A DNA stretch of 51,607 nucleotides from Nitrospira sp. SB0677_bin_15 (lineage in GTDB: Bacteria; Nitrospirota; Nitrospiria; Nitrospirales; UBA8639), in contig VYFB01000085.1 of NCBI GenBank assembly GCA_009842645.1, positions 1-51,607 of the forward strand, read 5' to 3'. The notes beneath the pieces were generated by a model. The model was not told the DNA's origin and ran no database searches. It worked only from the letters and a program-made list of their open reading frames with translations. Of the stretch, positions 1 to 9,573 are shown one piece after another (position 1 is the stretch's first letter; each line of letters begins with the position of its first letter). A program made the position numbers and the translations under genes.

Positions 1-49
1 GTCCTCGACGCCTGTCCCCGACGTTTTTAATCGGGGATCTAATCGGGGA

Positions 50-769
50 TCAGAGATTCCTCCAGTTCAGTCCGAACACGTTCCCGAAACATCGCACGAT
101 CCGGTCGCGGACTTCGTTCGGCTCGACTTTCCCGCCCAGCACTTCGGCCATTGACGTGACGCGGCAGCCTTCAATGCCGCACGGCACGATCCCGGCATAC
201 GGCGCGAGATCGACCGTGACGTTCAACGCAAAGCCGTGCAAGGTCACGCCGCGAGTGATTTTCACTCCCATCGCCGCGATTTTCGCCAACGGCCCATCCG
301 GTTCGACGGGGTCCCGCACCCAAACCCCGACGAACTTGTCCACGCGCCGTCCTTTGATCCCCCAGTCCGACAACACACGAATGATCACCTCTTCCAACAT
401 GCGCATGTACGCCTTCGGGCCCGGACAAAAGTGTTTGAGTTTCACGATCGGGTACCCGACTACCTGCCCGGGTCCGTGGTAAGTCACGGACCCGCCGCGC
501 TCACTTGCAATTACCCGAAGACCGTGAACCCCGGAGCCTGCGCCTGCCCCATTCCAATGCGCGTTCTTGGCAGTCCGGCCGAGCGTCAGCACGGGCTCGT
601 GTTCGAGCAACACCAACGTATCCGGTCGAACGTCTGAAACCCGTTCTTCGTGAAGACGCCATTGGAGCCGGCGAGCCTCGTCATAGTCCGTAAGCGGAAG
701 CGAGAGTACCTCACCGGGAAGCTCTGAACGAAAACCGGGGCGCGGCGGCAACGAAGACAAAGGATCCAT
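50..769 (-). CDS. lipB: Octanoyltransferase LipB
   Basis: Translation contains LVLLEHEPVLTLGR, RGGSVTYHGPGQVVGYPI, KIAAMGVKITRGVTLHGFALNV, typical of LipB. Confidence 0.95.
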   Translation of the reverse strand: MDPLSSLPPRPGFRSELPGEVLSLPLTDYDEARRLQWRLHEERVSDVRPDTLVLLEHEPVLTLGRTAKNAHWNGAGAGSGVHGLRVIASERGGSVTYHGPGQVVGYPIVKLKHFCPGPKAYMRMLEEVIIRVLSDWGIKGRRVDKFVGVWVRDPVEPDGPLAKIAAMGVKITRGVTLHGFALNVTVDLAPYAGIVPCGIEGCRVTSMAEVLGGKVEPNEVRDRIVRCFGNVFGLNWRNL

Positions 770-929
770 GAAGGAGCGATCTTACGCCTGCTCCACTGCG
801 GGACGCAAAACCTGAAAACGGATCCAAGGGATTTTCAAAAACAACAGCGGAATCGAGGTGATGAGCCGGAGGGGCTGACTGGGAGTAGACGGATCTACTC
901 CCAGCAGTGTCGTTAAGCGGAGAGAAGGG

Positions 930-1085
930 TTACTTCTTCTTGGCGGGAGCTTTTTTCTTCGCAGCCTTCTTAGCCGGTGCCTTTTTCTTGGCAGCCTTCT
1001 TGGCGGGAGCTTTTTTCTTCGCAGCCTTCTTAGCTGGTGCCTTCTTCTTGGCAGCCTTCTTAGCCGGTGCCTTCTTCTTTGCTGT
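930..1085. repeat. Coding tandem repeat (about 30-bp KKAPAKKAAK units)
   Basis: Repeated ttcttagccggtgccttcttcttggcagcc-type units. Confidence 0.85.
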
Positions 1086-1091
1086 TGCCAA
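930..1091 (-). CDS. Short Lys/Ala/Pro-rich histone H1-like (AlgP-type) protein made of KKAPAKKAA repeats
   Basis: (K)KKAPAKKAA tandem repeats; likely TTG start at 1091 preceded by AGGAGGTGAG Shine-Dalgarno on the minus strand. Confidence 0.7.
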   Translation of the reverse strand: MATAKKKAPAKKAAKKKAPAKKAAKKKAPAKKAAKKKAPAKKAAKKKAPAKKK

Positions 1092-1169
1092 AAGTCTCAC
1101 CTCCTTCCAGCGTTGCGGCAATGATGATGAACGACTCTCTTGTTCATCGAGTCACGTGTCCCGGACTTG

Positions 1170-1700
1170 TCATCCGGAAGCGTTCACGGACTTTTCGGTT
1201 GACTCCACGTTAGCAAAGGTATTCGGTCCAACTTTTTTGAAACGGGGATCTCGTTTGAGTGAGGTCGCAATCGACGTCACCGGTGTTTTTCCCCTGATCT
1301 GCATCCCGCCCTCAAGGAGACGCTGACACAATTCTTTGGCATGCATGGGTCCTCGCGTTTCCCGGAAAATGATGAACGCGGCGTCCGGAACGCTCATCCC
1401 GACGTATTTGCTGCGCCCCAGAAGGATTTCCTTGGATTGATCCGTGACATTCGTGACCGGTAGTGGTGGGACGCCTGTTTCATCCGAAATGATTTGGCTG
1501 GAGAGACTGGCCAATTTCGCTTTGTCAGCTTCAACTCGATAGAGCGTCTTTGCCAACTCCAAGTATTTCTCAATGGTCGCAATTTCTTCATTGAGCCTCT
1601 CCCTTTTTTTCTTGAAGTCTTTGAGCTTGGTTTCATACGCAGTTATGCGCTGCTCCAAGCCGACAATAATATCCTTGAGTTCATCTTTGATTTCTTCCAT
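1170..1700 (-). CDS. Coiled-coil protein with C-terminal HARE-HTH-like winged helix
   Basis: N-terminal coiled coil; C-terminal GPMHAKELCQRLLEGGMQIRGKTPVTSIATSLKRDPRFKKVGPNTFA resembles HARE-HTH. Confidence 0.65.
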   Translation of the reverse strand: MEEIKDELKDIIVGLEQRITAYETKLKDFKKKRERLNEEIATIEKYLELAKTLYRVEADKAKLASLSSQIISDETGVPPLPVTNVTDQSKEILLGRSKYVGMSVPDAAFIIFRETRGPMHAKELCQRLLEGGMQIRGKTPVTSIATSLKRDPRFKKVGPNTFANVESTEKSVNASG

Positions 1701-1948
1701 GTCAAAAGCATGCTTTATTTTTGCTTGCTTTTAACAAAAATTGAAAAGCAAGTCAATATGAAAATTTTTAATCAATTCAGCAATTTCAAACTTGATTGTC
1801 TTTACACTACAATCATTTGCTATCATGCAATATTTATAAGCCTATATTTGGTGTTTTTTATCATTTATCCACAAAATAGAGTGTCTCTGTTTTCTCCCCC
1901 AGATTGTCGGATTACGCCTTCGGCTAATCCGACCTACTCCGGCCACCT

Positions 1949-2062
1949 CCCTTCGTCATTCCCGACATTTTTAATCGGGAATCCAGGGCAGCAAGATGAA
2001 TGACAACAGCGCCAACGCCGGCCCTTCGTCATTCCCGACATCTTTAATCGGGAATCCAGGGT
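1949..2062. repeat. Two direct copies of the dispersed palindromic repeat CCTTCGTCATTCCCGACAT(N)TTTAATCGGGAATCCAGGG
   Basis: Near-identical copies at about 1949-1987 and 2022-2062; inner palindrome TCCCGA...TCGGGA. Confidence 0.85.
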
Positions 2063-2165
2063 CTTTGTTTCGTCTTTGCCTTTTAGCTGTTTTGAAGTTT
2101 GATGTGTTGTCGCGCATTTCCGGCCTGTGATAGGGTTTTTTCTCAATCCTGAACTCCGCCTTGCC

Positions 2166-3239
2166 ATGACCATGCCCACCCCGACCAATCTCGTTGCGCT
2201 CGATTTTGCGCACGTGGCCTCCCTGGTGGAACGACTGGGTTGGCCCGCCTACCGAACACGGCAAATCCTTCAGTGGATCTACCAGCACCGTATTCACGAG
2301 ATCGCCGGGATGAGCAATCTTTCACTTATGGACCGGAAGACGCTGGGACGAGAAGCGGTTCTTGAGCGGTTGGCGTCGCCCACGCCGTTCCAAAGCACCG
2401 ATGGGACCAGGAAATTCCTGTTTTCCCTGAAAGACGGGCTCCCGGTGGAGAGTGTGCTGATCCCCGACGGGGAACGGTTGACTCAATGCGTGTCAACGCA
2501 GGTCGGATGCACCTTGGATTGCGGTTTTTGCGTGACGGGACAAATGGGACTCAAACGAAATCTGAAGGCGCATGAAATCGTCGATCAGGTTTTGACGGCC
2601 CAGGATCAACTCCGGCCCGGCGACCGGATCTCGTCCCTGGTGTTCATGGGCATGGGCGAACCGCTGGCGAATTTTGATGAACTGTCGGAAGCCCTCGCCC
2701 GGCTGACCGATACCGAATGGGGTGCGGGCTTTCCCAAACGACGCATCACGATTTCAACGGCGGGGTTTTCGCCACGGTTTCCCGACGTCGCCCGGCTCGG
2801 TGTAAACCTGGCCGTGTCGTTGAACGCCACCACGTCTGAACAGCGCGACCGGCTCATGCCGATGATGAATCGTTTACACCCCCTACCCGACCTTCTCGAT
2901 GCATGCCGCGCGTATCCCATTCCGGCGAACCGGCATTTGACGTTTGAATACGTGTTGTTACAAGGAGAGAACGATTCCGCTGCCGACGCCGTCCGCTTGA
3001 GCCGGCTGCTTCACGGCATTCGGTGCAAAATCAATCTCATTCCGTTCAATGAATTTCCGGATAGTCCGTTCCGCCGGCCGGCGGACCCCGTCATTGCGGC
3101 GTTCCAGACGATCCTCCGGCAAAAGGGCCACGACGTGTTCGTCAGACAGAATCGCGGGCGTGACGTCCTGGGCGCCTGCGGGCAACTTGGAACCCTGCCC
3201 GCGCGAACAGGACCCGCGCCCCTTTCAGTAGGAACCTGA
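2166..3239 (+). CDS. rlmN: 23S rRNA (adenine(2503)-C(2))-methyltransferase RlmN
   Basis: STQVGCTLDCGFCVTGQMGLKRNLKAHEIVDQVL, VFMGMGEPLANFDE, ISTAGFSPRF, LIPFNEFPDSPFRRP. Confidence 0.95.
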   Translation: MTMPTPTNLVALDFAHVASLVERLGWPAYRTRQILQWIYQHRIHEIAGMSNLSLMDRKTLGREAVLERLASPTPFQSTDGTRKFLFSLKDGLPVESVLIPDGERLTQCVSTQVGCTLDCGFCVTGQMGLKRNLKAHEIVDQVLTAQDQLRPGDRISSLVFMGMGEPLANFDELSEALARLTDTEWGAGFPKRRITISTAGFSPRFPDVARLGVNLAVSLNATTSEQRDRLMPMMNRLHPLPDLLDACRAYPIPANRHLTFEYVLLQGENDSAADAVRLSRLLHGIRCKINLIPFNEFPDSPFRRPADPVIAAFQTILRQKGHDVFVRQNRGRDVLGACGQLGTLPARTGPAPLSVGT

Positions 3240-4066
3240 TGCAGGACCTGCACCTGCTACCCATTTCCCGCGACCTGCGGAGCAAGACCGCGAACCTGTA
3301 TGACTTCTTTCAACGGTTGGACGGTGTCCTGGTCGCATTTTCCGGTGGCGTGGACAGTACACTGGTGCTCAAAATCGCCGCGGACGTGTTAGGCGATCAA
3401 GCGATTGCCGTGACTGCTGCGTCGCCGACTCTGCCGCGCGAGGAGTTGGACGCCGTTCATCAATTGAGTGACGAAATCGGCGCGCGGCTGATCGTGGCTT
3501 CGACGAATCAACTGGATCTCGAGGCATTCGTTCGAAACGACTCGATGCGCTGCTATCATTGCAAAACCGATTTGTACCGGCTGTTGGCCCCCGTCCAACA
3601 GGATACGGGCATTGCCACCATCGTCGACGGCGCCCACGTGGACGACCTGGGCGATGACCGCCCGGGGATTCAAGCGGCCCGGGAGTTCGGGGTCCGTAGC
3701 CCGCTGGTCGAAACCGGGTTTGGCAAAACCGACGTGCGTACCCTGGCCAAAAGCCTGGGCCTCTCCAACTGGGACAAACCCGCAGCCGCGTGCCTGTCCT
3801 CCCGGATTCCGCGAGGCACGAGGATTACCCAACAGAAATTACTGCGCGTAGAACAAGCCGAACGGCTGTTGAAGGAAGAAGGGTTCAGACATGTGCGCGT
3901 GCGCGATCATGAAGGCATCGCGCGCATCGAAGTGGATCGCCACGAACTTCCAAACATGCTCGATCCCGTCAGGCGCGACCGCATCACCCGGGGCCTGAAA
4001 GCCCTCGGATTTCAGTTCGTCACGTTGGACTTGGAAGGCTACCGCCTGGGAGGAAGTGTTTCTTAG
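3239..4066 (+). CDS. larE: ATP-dependent sacrificial sulfur transferase LarE-like
   Basis: PP-loop VAFSGGVDSTLVLKIA; DSMRCYHCKTDLY; NWDKPAAACLSSRIPRGTRIT. Confidence 0.9.
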   Translation: MQDLHLLPISRDLRSKTANLYDFFQRLDGVLVAFSGGVDSTLVLKIAADVLGDQAIAVTAASPTLPREELDAVHQLSDEIGARLIVASTNQLDLEAFVRNDSMRCYHCKTDLYRLLAPVQQDTGIATIVDGAHVDDLGDDRPGIQAAREFGVRSPLVETGFGKTDVRTLAKSLGLSNWDKPAAACLSSRIPRGTRITQQKLLRVEQAERLLKEEGFRHVRVRDHEGIARIEVDRHELPNMLDPVRRDRITRGLKALGFQFVTLDLEGYRLGGSVS

Positions 4067-4096
4067 TTGTAGCCGCGGCACTTATGCCGTCGTCTT

Positions 4097-4381
4097 CTAG
4101 TTTCTGGAAGACTCGAAGCTGATTCTGAGCCGAGTGCCGGTAGCCTGTGCCACTTTTCCCAATGTTCTGGTGGAGGGGTGGATGCGCCCGCCCTCAAGCC
4201 GGGCCACAACGGACTGCGTGGTTCTCATGCGCTTCGCCAGTTGGGCTTGGGTGAGCCCTGCAGCCAAGCGAGCCTCAATCAGGGAGCGGGCCAAATCGAA
4301 CTCGGGTTTAAGCTCATCAAAAGCCGTCCGATAGTCCGAATCCCGGATCCATTTCTTATGCAAATCGACGACTTTGCTCAT
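4097..4381 (-). CDS. XRE-family antitoxin (HigA-like)
   Basis: HTH LTQAQLAKRMRTTQSVVARLEGGRIHPSTRTLGKVAQATG; overlaps end of toxin gene by 4 nt. Confidence 0.85.
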   Translation of the reverse strand: MSKVVDLHKKWIRDSDYRTAFDELKPEFDLARSLIEARLAAGLTQAQLAKRMRTTQSVVARLEGGRIHPSTRTLGKVAQATGTRLRISFESSRN

Positions 4382-4704
4382 TTCAGCACCTCTCTAGCGC
4401 GTTGCAGCGCCAAGTGAATCTCTTGCCGGGGCGTCTTACGAGTCTTCTTGACAAAGACCCGCACGACCACAACCCGTCTATCTCGGACGGCGACATACAG
4501 TGCTCGCGATATTCCGTCTCTGCCATGCATTCGCATCTCCCAGATCGGGCCGGTCAAATGCTTCACATACGATGCGTCGACATGCTCAAGCCCGAACTGT
4601 GCGATCAAGTCACAGATACGTACGAACCGTGCCCGCATATCGCCGGGTAGATCGTCCAGCTCTTTATCCACGGTTGCATTCAAGGTTTCTACGGTCCAAT
4701 TCAT
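4378..4704 (-). CDS. RelE/HigB-type (phage Gp49-like) toxin
   Basis: ARFVRICDLIAQFGLEHVDASYVKHLTGPIWEMRMHGRDGISRALYVAVRDRRVVVVRVFVKKTRKTPRQEI. Confidence 0.85.
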   Translation of the reverse strand: MNWTVETLNATVDKELDDLPGDMRARFVRICDLIAQFGLEHVDASYVKHLTGPIWEMRMHGRDGISRALYVAVRDRRVVVVRVFVKKTRKTPRQEIHLALQRAREVLK

Positions 4705-5040
4705 GCAGATCAAGGATATAGCATAGTTGATATGTTCATGCAAAGTCGATCTTTTGCACGAAACCGTCCGGCATGATCAGAAACACCCCAATCCACCGAG
4801 CCGTCTCGGTGAAAGGCTATAGAACGTGGAGCGATATCACCGAAAAAGCTTGATGTCATTTCTGTATGTGTTCACTGATTCGCTAACAATTCCCACGGAA
4901 GAACGAGCAAGCAGAACAACCTTCACCGTTCTCGCCGCCACTTGCATCAGACAGTTAAGGTCATTGGCAGCTTTCGGTTTAGCCGAAAACCCGGCTCTGT
5001 ATAGTCAGCAGCGAAGGGAGGTATGTTTAATCAAAAGATA

Positions 5041-6648
5041 TTAATGCTGGTTACGTGTCTGATGATCGATATGGAGAATATCGCATCTCACTCCGAATCG
5101 TTTCTTTTCACTCTGCTCCGGCATGAAACTTGCCTGTATGGCTGGCGGAATCGGGATAAAAATGCGATTTTTCATGACGATGGTACAAGAGATGACCGTC
5201 CTCCCACCGGACTGATCGCTAATCAGATTGCGTGTTTGCAGATCATAATACAAGCCGAATTCTCCTGAGTGAGGCTGAAAGATAAACAGGACTTTTTGAC
5301 CGCCCCAGACGACCGATGTGCTGTGAGGTTGGAGAAAAAAGTCTCCATGTTCATCACGGATACTATCGGTTATAGCCAGAAAGCATCTGTAATTTTTGAG
5401 AGGCGGCTCGTCGTCCCCAATCGTAAGTAACTTCTTCTCGGTCTTTATGTCAAGCCGCTGGATTGGCGGCATCGGACCATACTCCAAGCCGTTTTGTTGT
5501 TCGGTTGCAGACTGGTTGTCAACGACATCGCGCATCGCGCCAGCGTTAGCAGTATCAACAACTTGATAGCTCCGTGTTACGACTTTGTTAGAGCGGTCCG
5601 CTGCCTGTTGGAAACTTAGCTTACCGCTCATATAGTCCTTCCAAAGAGATAGATGAAGCGAAACAAACTCGTCAACTCGCGTAACGATCTTTTGCAGGAG
5701 TTGCATGCTCTCAGTCGTCAACGCTTCCCGGCCTGCGGTCGGCTGGAGGAACAAGAAATCAGCAATGCCGCCAAAATCATACACCGACGCAACACTTGTA
5801 GTTGCGAGACCAAAGCCACTACGAAAAGTCCGAAGGTTGCCAGTGCTTTGGCGCAACACCATGCGGCCATCGAATGTTTGGGAACCGGATTGCATATTGC
5901 GCAAAGCAATTCGAACCTCACCGTTTAGTGCGCCCGTGAGATCTACATCTGCCTTGAAACCGCCGCCCAGATCGACGCCCTCTTCCAATACGGACCATGT
6001 TTTGGTCAGCGCTGGCACTGACTCTTCGATAGATTGGCCACTGACCTTCTGGTCATTCACATAGACAGCTATAGGCAGGAAAGCAACGAACTGCGAAATA
6101 TAGGTTTGCGCTTTGGCAACATTGACGATGTTATCCTGTTGCATGATCGCCCTGACAGTCGTGCCGGTTCTTCCCGTCGGTAACTTCTTCTCGAACCTGA
6201 TGCAGTCTTCAGTGACGGATAGTGTTGACCTATAAGCCACACAGGCCGTCCGCTCATTCGTGTGAACACTTTCAGTTTCAACATGCAACTCCTCGGCCAT
6301 GCCGAAATTGGCCATAGCCCCAATGCCAAAGGTGCCGACGACACCAGCCGCACGTGCAGCTTCGGTGTTCTTACTACTGGAACCGGCGCGCCAAAAGTGA
6401 TTGCGCAAATCCTCCCGTGACATACCAATGCCGTTATCGGCAACGCATATGCACCGAGGTTCGATGGTGACATCGATACGAGCATCGAAATTTTGCCCTT
6501 CATGTTGGCGCTGTAATATCGCATCAAAAGAGTTCTGGACGTTCTCCCGTAGCAAGGCGAAAGGTGTTGGATAAATCTGAGCCGCAAGCACTTCAATCAC
6601 GCGGCTAATTTCGACAGCGAACGGAATCCTTTCCCAAGCCTCACTCAT
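5041..6648 (-). CDS. HSP90-like GHKL (Bergerat-fold) ATPase of a putative accessory/defence cassette
   Basis: N-box LLRENVQNSFDAIL; G1 VADNGIGM; G2 GTFGIGAMANFGMA; no long HtpG-type C-terminal domain recognised. Confidence 0.75.
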   Translation of the reverse strand: MSEAWERIPFAVEISRVIEVLAAQIYPTPFALLRENVQNSFDAILQRQHEGQNFDARIDVTIEPRCICVADNGIGMSREDLRNHFWRAGSSSKNTEAARAAGVVGTFGIGAMANFGMAEELHVETESVHTNERTACVAYRSTLSVTEDCIRFEKKLPTGRTGTTVRAIMQQDNIVNVAKAQTYISQFVAFLPIAVYVNDQKVSGQSIEESVPALTKTWSVLEEGVDLGGGFKADVDLTGALNGEVRIALRNMQSGSQTFDGRMVLRQSTGNLRTFRSGFGLATTSVASVYDFGGIADFLFLQPTAGREALTTESMQLLQKIVTRVDEFVSLHLSLWKDYMSGKLSFQQAADRSNKVVTRSYQVVDTANAGAMRDVVDNQSATEQQNGLEYGPMPPIQRLDIKTEKKLLTIGDDEPPLKNYRCFLAITDSIRDEHGDFFLQPHSTSVVWGGQKVLFIFQPHSGEFGLYYDLQTRNLISDQSGGRTVISCTIVMKNRIFIPIPPAIQASFMPEQSEKKRFGVRCDILHIDHQTRNQH

Positions 6649-6938
6649 CGTCTCATGGCCTCTTGTGTGCTCGCCCTAGTACGAAGTTCCACTTCCAACG
6701 ACTTGGGAAACTTCAATGGCAGAGAAAAACGATTCAGGGCATCAATGGCTCCGCCGAAATCATCCAACTGGGAAAACGCATTGAACCGCTGCACTAGCTC
6801 ACTAATCGTCGCCGGTGGGTCCGTTACTTTCAAGATGCCGTCCCAATACTGTACCTCGGTTGCAGCCTTCAGATAAAGCTCGCGCTCATAGCTACCAGAA
6901 GGAAGGTCTAGTGCGCCAAGGAGAGTGATAGCTTCCAT
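6645..6938 (-). CDS. Small protein of the MPE/GHKL cassette (possibly the frameshifted C-terminus of the MPE gene)
   Basis: 97-aa ORF overlapping the GHKL ATPase start by 4 nt and the MPE end by about 30 nt. Confidence 0.5.
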   Translation of the reverse strand: MEAITLLGALDLPSGSYERELYLKAATEVQYWDGILKVTDPPATISELVQRFNAFSQLDDFGGAIDALNRFSLPLKFPKSLEVELRTRASTQEAMRR

Positions 6939-8128
6939 AGGTGCACCCCCCCCCTAGCTGCCACTTCCGCTTCATCGATGAGTTCGCGTCTTCGTCGGGC
7001 TTGAGTATTGATCACTGCTCCTACTGCATTGCGTGGCGGCGTCCAACTTAACTCTGCAAAACTCGCCCCACCAAGCTCCGTGAACTGCCCGCGCGAAAAT
7101 AGGTTCGCAACAATCATTGCCCTAACATGGACTCGAACCCTACAAAAATCTTCGGCTATTTCCAGAACATTGTACTGGCATGGAGTGCCCATCGGGAGTT
7201 CCTCGACACCAGCACATAGCGATCCTGCACTGACGACTGCCATTGTCTCACGGTCGGGCAGACAAATTTTTTGAGGCGTTACCTGCGCCCTATGCTGGTG
7301 GCCATGTAATCCTAGTCGGAATCCGCGGCCAATCATGCCGCGAACGACATCCACATCCATATAATCAGTACGATAGGGTGAGCCTTCAATGCTGTGATGC
7401 CAAACAGCCATACGCAAGTCATACATCTTTCCCGAATCATTCTGATCGAGATAGCTACGAGCCACGCTCTCTCGCCGAATCATGCCGTGAAATGCAAAGC
7501 AGTCATTGCCGTGACGTGAACTGTAAGCAGCAACTCCTATTCGATCGTTGCAGAGGCTGAAAAGGCGAACATCAGAAGGATTCTGTCCGGCGAGTAGACC
7601 AGACACACCTTCATAAAATCTGTCGAAAAATGTCCAGAAAGCGTTCATGCGCTTTTCATAGAGTTTAGGATCGGCAATGCGATACAAAGTACGGGTCTTC
7701 CAGGCCCAGCGAAATATAGCGTCCTTGGCATACAGCTTGGCTCTAAGATCGGTGGGAATATCTTTGACCTCAATGCTTTCAAGAGCACTCCGTGCCGTAT
7801 TCCAGTCAACATCATGATTGCCGGGAACCATGATAAGGCGAGACCTGTCACCTTCTAGGAAGCGCCCGACAAGCTCATCGAGAAATTCTTCTGCAACTTC
7901 ATACTGCTCATTAAGCTCAGTGGCGAAATTGTCCGTATTGAGAGGAATTCCCTGGATGATATCGCCGCTGACGACGATGGCTTCCGGAACCGCTATGGAA
8001 GGATCTTCATGAATGTAGCGGTCCCGGTCTTTTACGAGAGCAGAGATTAACTCACCATTGGAGATCGGAGCACCGGGCGAGCGATGGAGGTCAGATATGT
8101 GCAAAATGGAGAATGGTTTTGTGGTCAT
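6908..8128 (-). CDS. Calcineurin-like metallophosphoesterase
   Basis: ILHISDLH, VVSGDI, MVPGNHDVDW, LGLHGHQHRAQ metallophosphoesterase motifs. Confidence 0.85.
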   Translation of the reverse strand: MTTKPFSILHISDLHRSPGAPISNGELISALVKDRDRYIHEDPSIAVPEAIVVSGDIIQGIPLNTDNFATELNEQYEVAEEFLDELVGRFLEGDRSRLIMVPGNHDVDWNTARSALESIEVKDIPTDLRAKLYAKDAIFRWAWKTRTLYRIADPKLYEKRMNAFWTFFDRFYEGVSGLLAGQNPSDVRLFSLCNDRIGVAAYSSRHGNDCFAFHGMIRRESVARSYLDQNDSGKMYDLRMAVWHHSIEGSPYRTDYMDVDVVRGMIGRGFRLGLHGHQHRAQVTPQKICLPDRETMAVVSAGSLCAGVEELPMGTPCQYNVLEIAEDFCRVRVHVRAMIVANLFSRGQFTELGGASFAELSWTPPRNAVGAVINTQARRRRELIDEAEVAARGGVHLWKLSLSLAH

Positions 8129-8329
8129 AACCTCTCCCCCAAATTAGATCCAGATCGAGCGTGAGGAAGTGGTCGTGTGGACCTGCTCCAGAAGTTGGTC
8201 CAGCTTCTATGCGATTTTTCTGGCCTCATGAGCCTGGCGCGCGAAGGCTCTCGGCGTCAAATTGAGTCAAGCTCCTAATCCGCGGTCGTATTGAGAGTTT
8301 CTGCGGCCCAATTTATACATCACGTGAAA

Positions 8330-9571
8330 CTACCTCCAGCGTGCTCTTACATCGAACTCAATCAATTCTTTCTTGGAGTTCCGTTTTCTGATGGGAATAC
8401 ATTTCACGTTGGAAAATCCGAGTTGTGACAACATTTCAGCATACACCCGCTCGACAGGGACGAGAACACTGTAGAACGTGGAGTTGCCGACGATATAGTG
8501 AAGCTTTGCACCATCGTTGAGTACATCGATTAGTGATTGAAAATGACTCCACATATCATCGAAATATTTCAACACGTAGTTTGCCAGAAGGGGGCCATTC
8601 TTGTTCTCACCGCCTCTGATTATCTTTGCCGTTTTTTGTAGAAGCTTCGATTTGAAACTGTTTGACTTGGGCTGCCACTCATTTAATCTGCTGGTAGCAA
8701 CGCCCCATGTTCCGCCAATCGCTTCCCAGTCCATTTCTCCCGCATCGCGACCATTCGTGATATATCCGAGCCAGTACATGTAGGGGCGAAGTTCACGAAT
8801 GTATGACATTCGGTTCACATACGGTGGAGAAGTAATGACGCAATCAATCAACCCAATGTCTTTCTTCAAAAGCCGCCGGGCGTCAGCGAGTGCGACTTTT
8901 CCTTGACCCGTTGGATTCTGTTCCGCTCCATCAAGAATGATGTCCAAATATCTGAGAAATATTCTTCTTAGATCAGTGTCGAAATCAAAAGTGATTTGGG
9001 AATTTGATTTGAAAGACATCGATTGGTGATTAAAAGCAGCATTGGAAAGATCAAGCAGCGTCCGACAAAACGCAATTAAGAGCAAAGAGCGTCGCTTGTC
9101 GTTATTGGTAAATCTGGCATCTATGGCTCCCTTTAATGCACAAAGAAAATCCCGGTCGACAGGGCTCCACCACCGCTCGATATTGTGTATGTGTGGGACT
9201 AGAACTTTTGGTGCTCTTTCATAGCGAATGTCGTCGCATATCGCATGGCCGACCTGTCTCAAATCAGCAATCAACTGTGAGGGATAAAAGTCGATCTTGG
9301 TGCGACTGAACCAAACCAAAAAAGGATTGATGTCTATCGTGACCGCAGTCTGGCCGTGGTAGGCCGCACAAAGAGCTGTTGTCCCGGTCCCGCAGAAAGG
9401 ATCGAGGACATTGACCTCGGAGAGATCGCTGTAGGTATCAAGAATTTCGTTCACGATCTTGAGCGAATATGCAGGAGTTAGACGAAGCCAGCCGTAACGT
9501 CCGGATTTGGCGTTATGCGTCTGTGTGTAGTCCGCCCTTTGGGTCAGTGAACGTCGAAGCGTTTCGGTCAT
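8330..9571 (-). CDS. Site-specific DNA methyltransferase (SPPY-type, probably N4-cytosine)
   Basis: VLDPFCGTGTTALCAAYHG (SAM motif) and VITSPPYVNRMSYIRELRPYMYWLGY (catalytic SPPY); likely start MTETLRRS at 9571. Confidence 0.8.
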   Translation of the reverse strand: MTETLRRSLTQRADYTQTHNAKSGRYGWLRLTPAYSLKIVNEILDTYSDLSEVNVLDPFCGTGTTALCAAYHGQTAVTIDINPFLVWFSRTKIDFYPSQLIADLRQVGHAICDDIRYERAPKVLVPHIHNIERWWSPVDRDFLCALKGAIDARFTNNDKRRSLLLIAFCRTLLDLSNAAFNHQSMSFKSNSQITFDFDTDLRRIFLRYLDIILDGAEQNPTGQGKVALADARRLLKKDIGLIDCVITSPPYVNRMSYIRELRPYMYWLGYITNGRDAGEMDWEAIGGTWGVATSRLNEWQPKSNSFKSKLLQKTAKIIRGGENKNGPLLANYVLKYFDDMWSHFQSLIDVLNDGAKLHYIVGNSTFYSVLVPVERVYAEMLSQLGFSNVKCIPIRKRNSKKELIEFDVRARWR

Positions 9572-9573
9572 GC

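Noticed and set aside
907-1326. 139-aa plus-strand ORF with (FFLAAFLAGA)n repeats
   Set aside because: Antisense of the KKAPAKKAA gene, which has its own Shine-Dalgarno and start on the minus strand.
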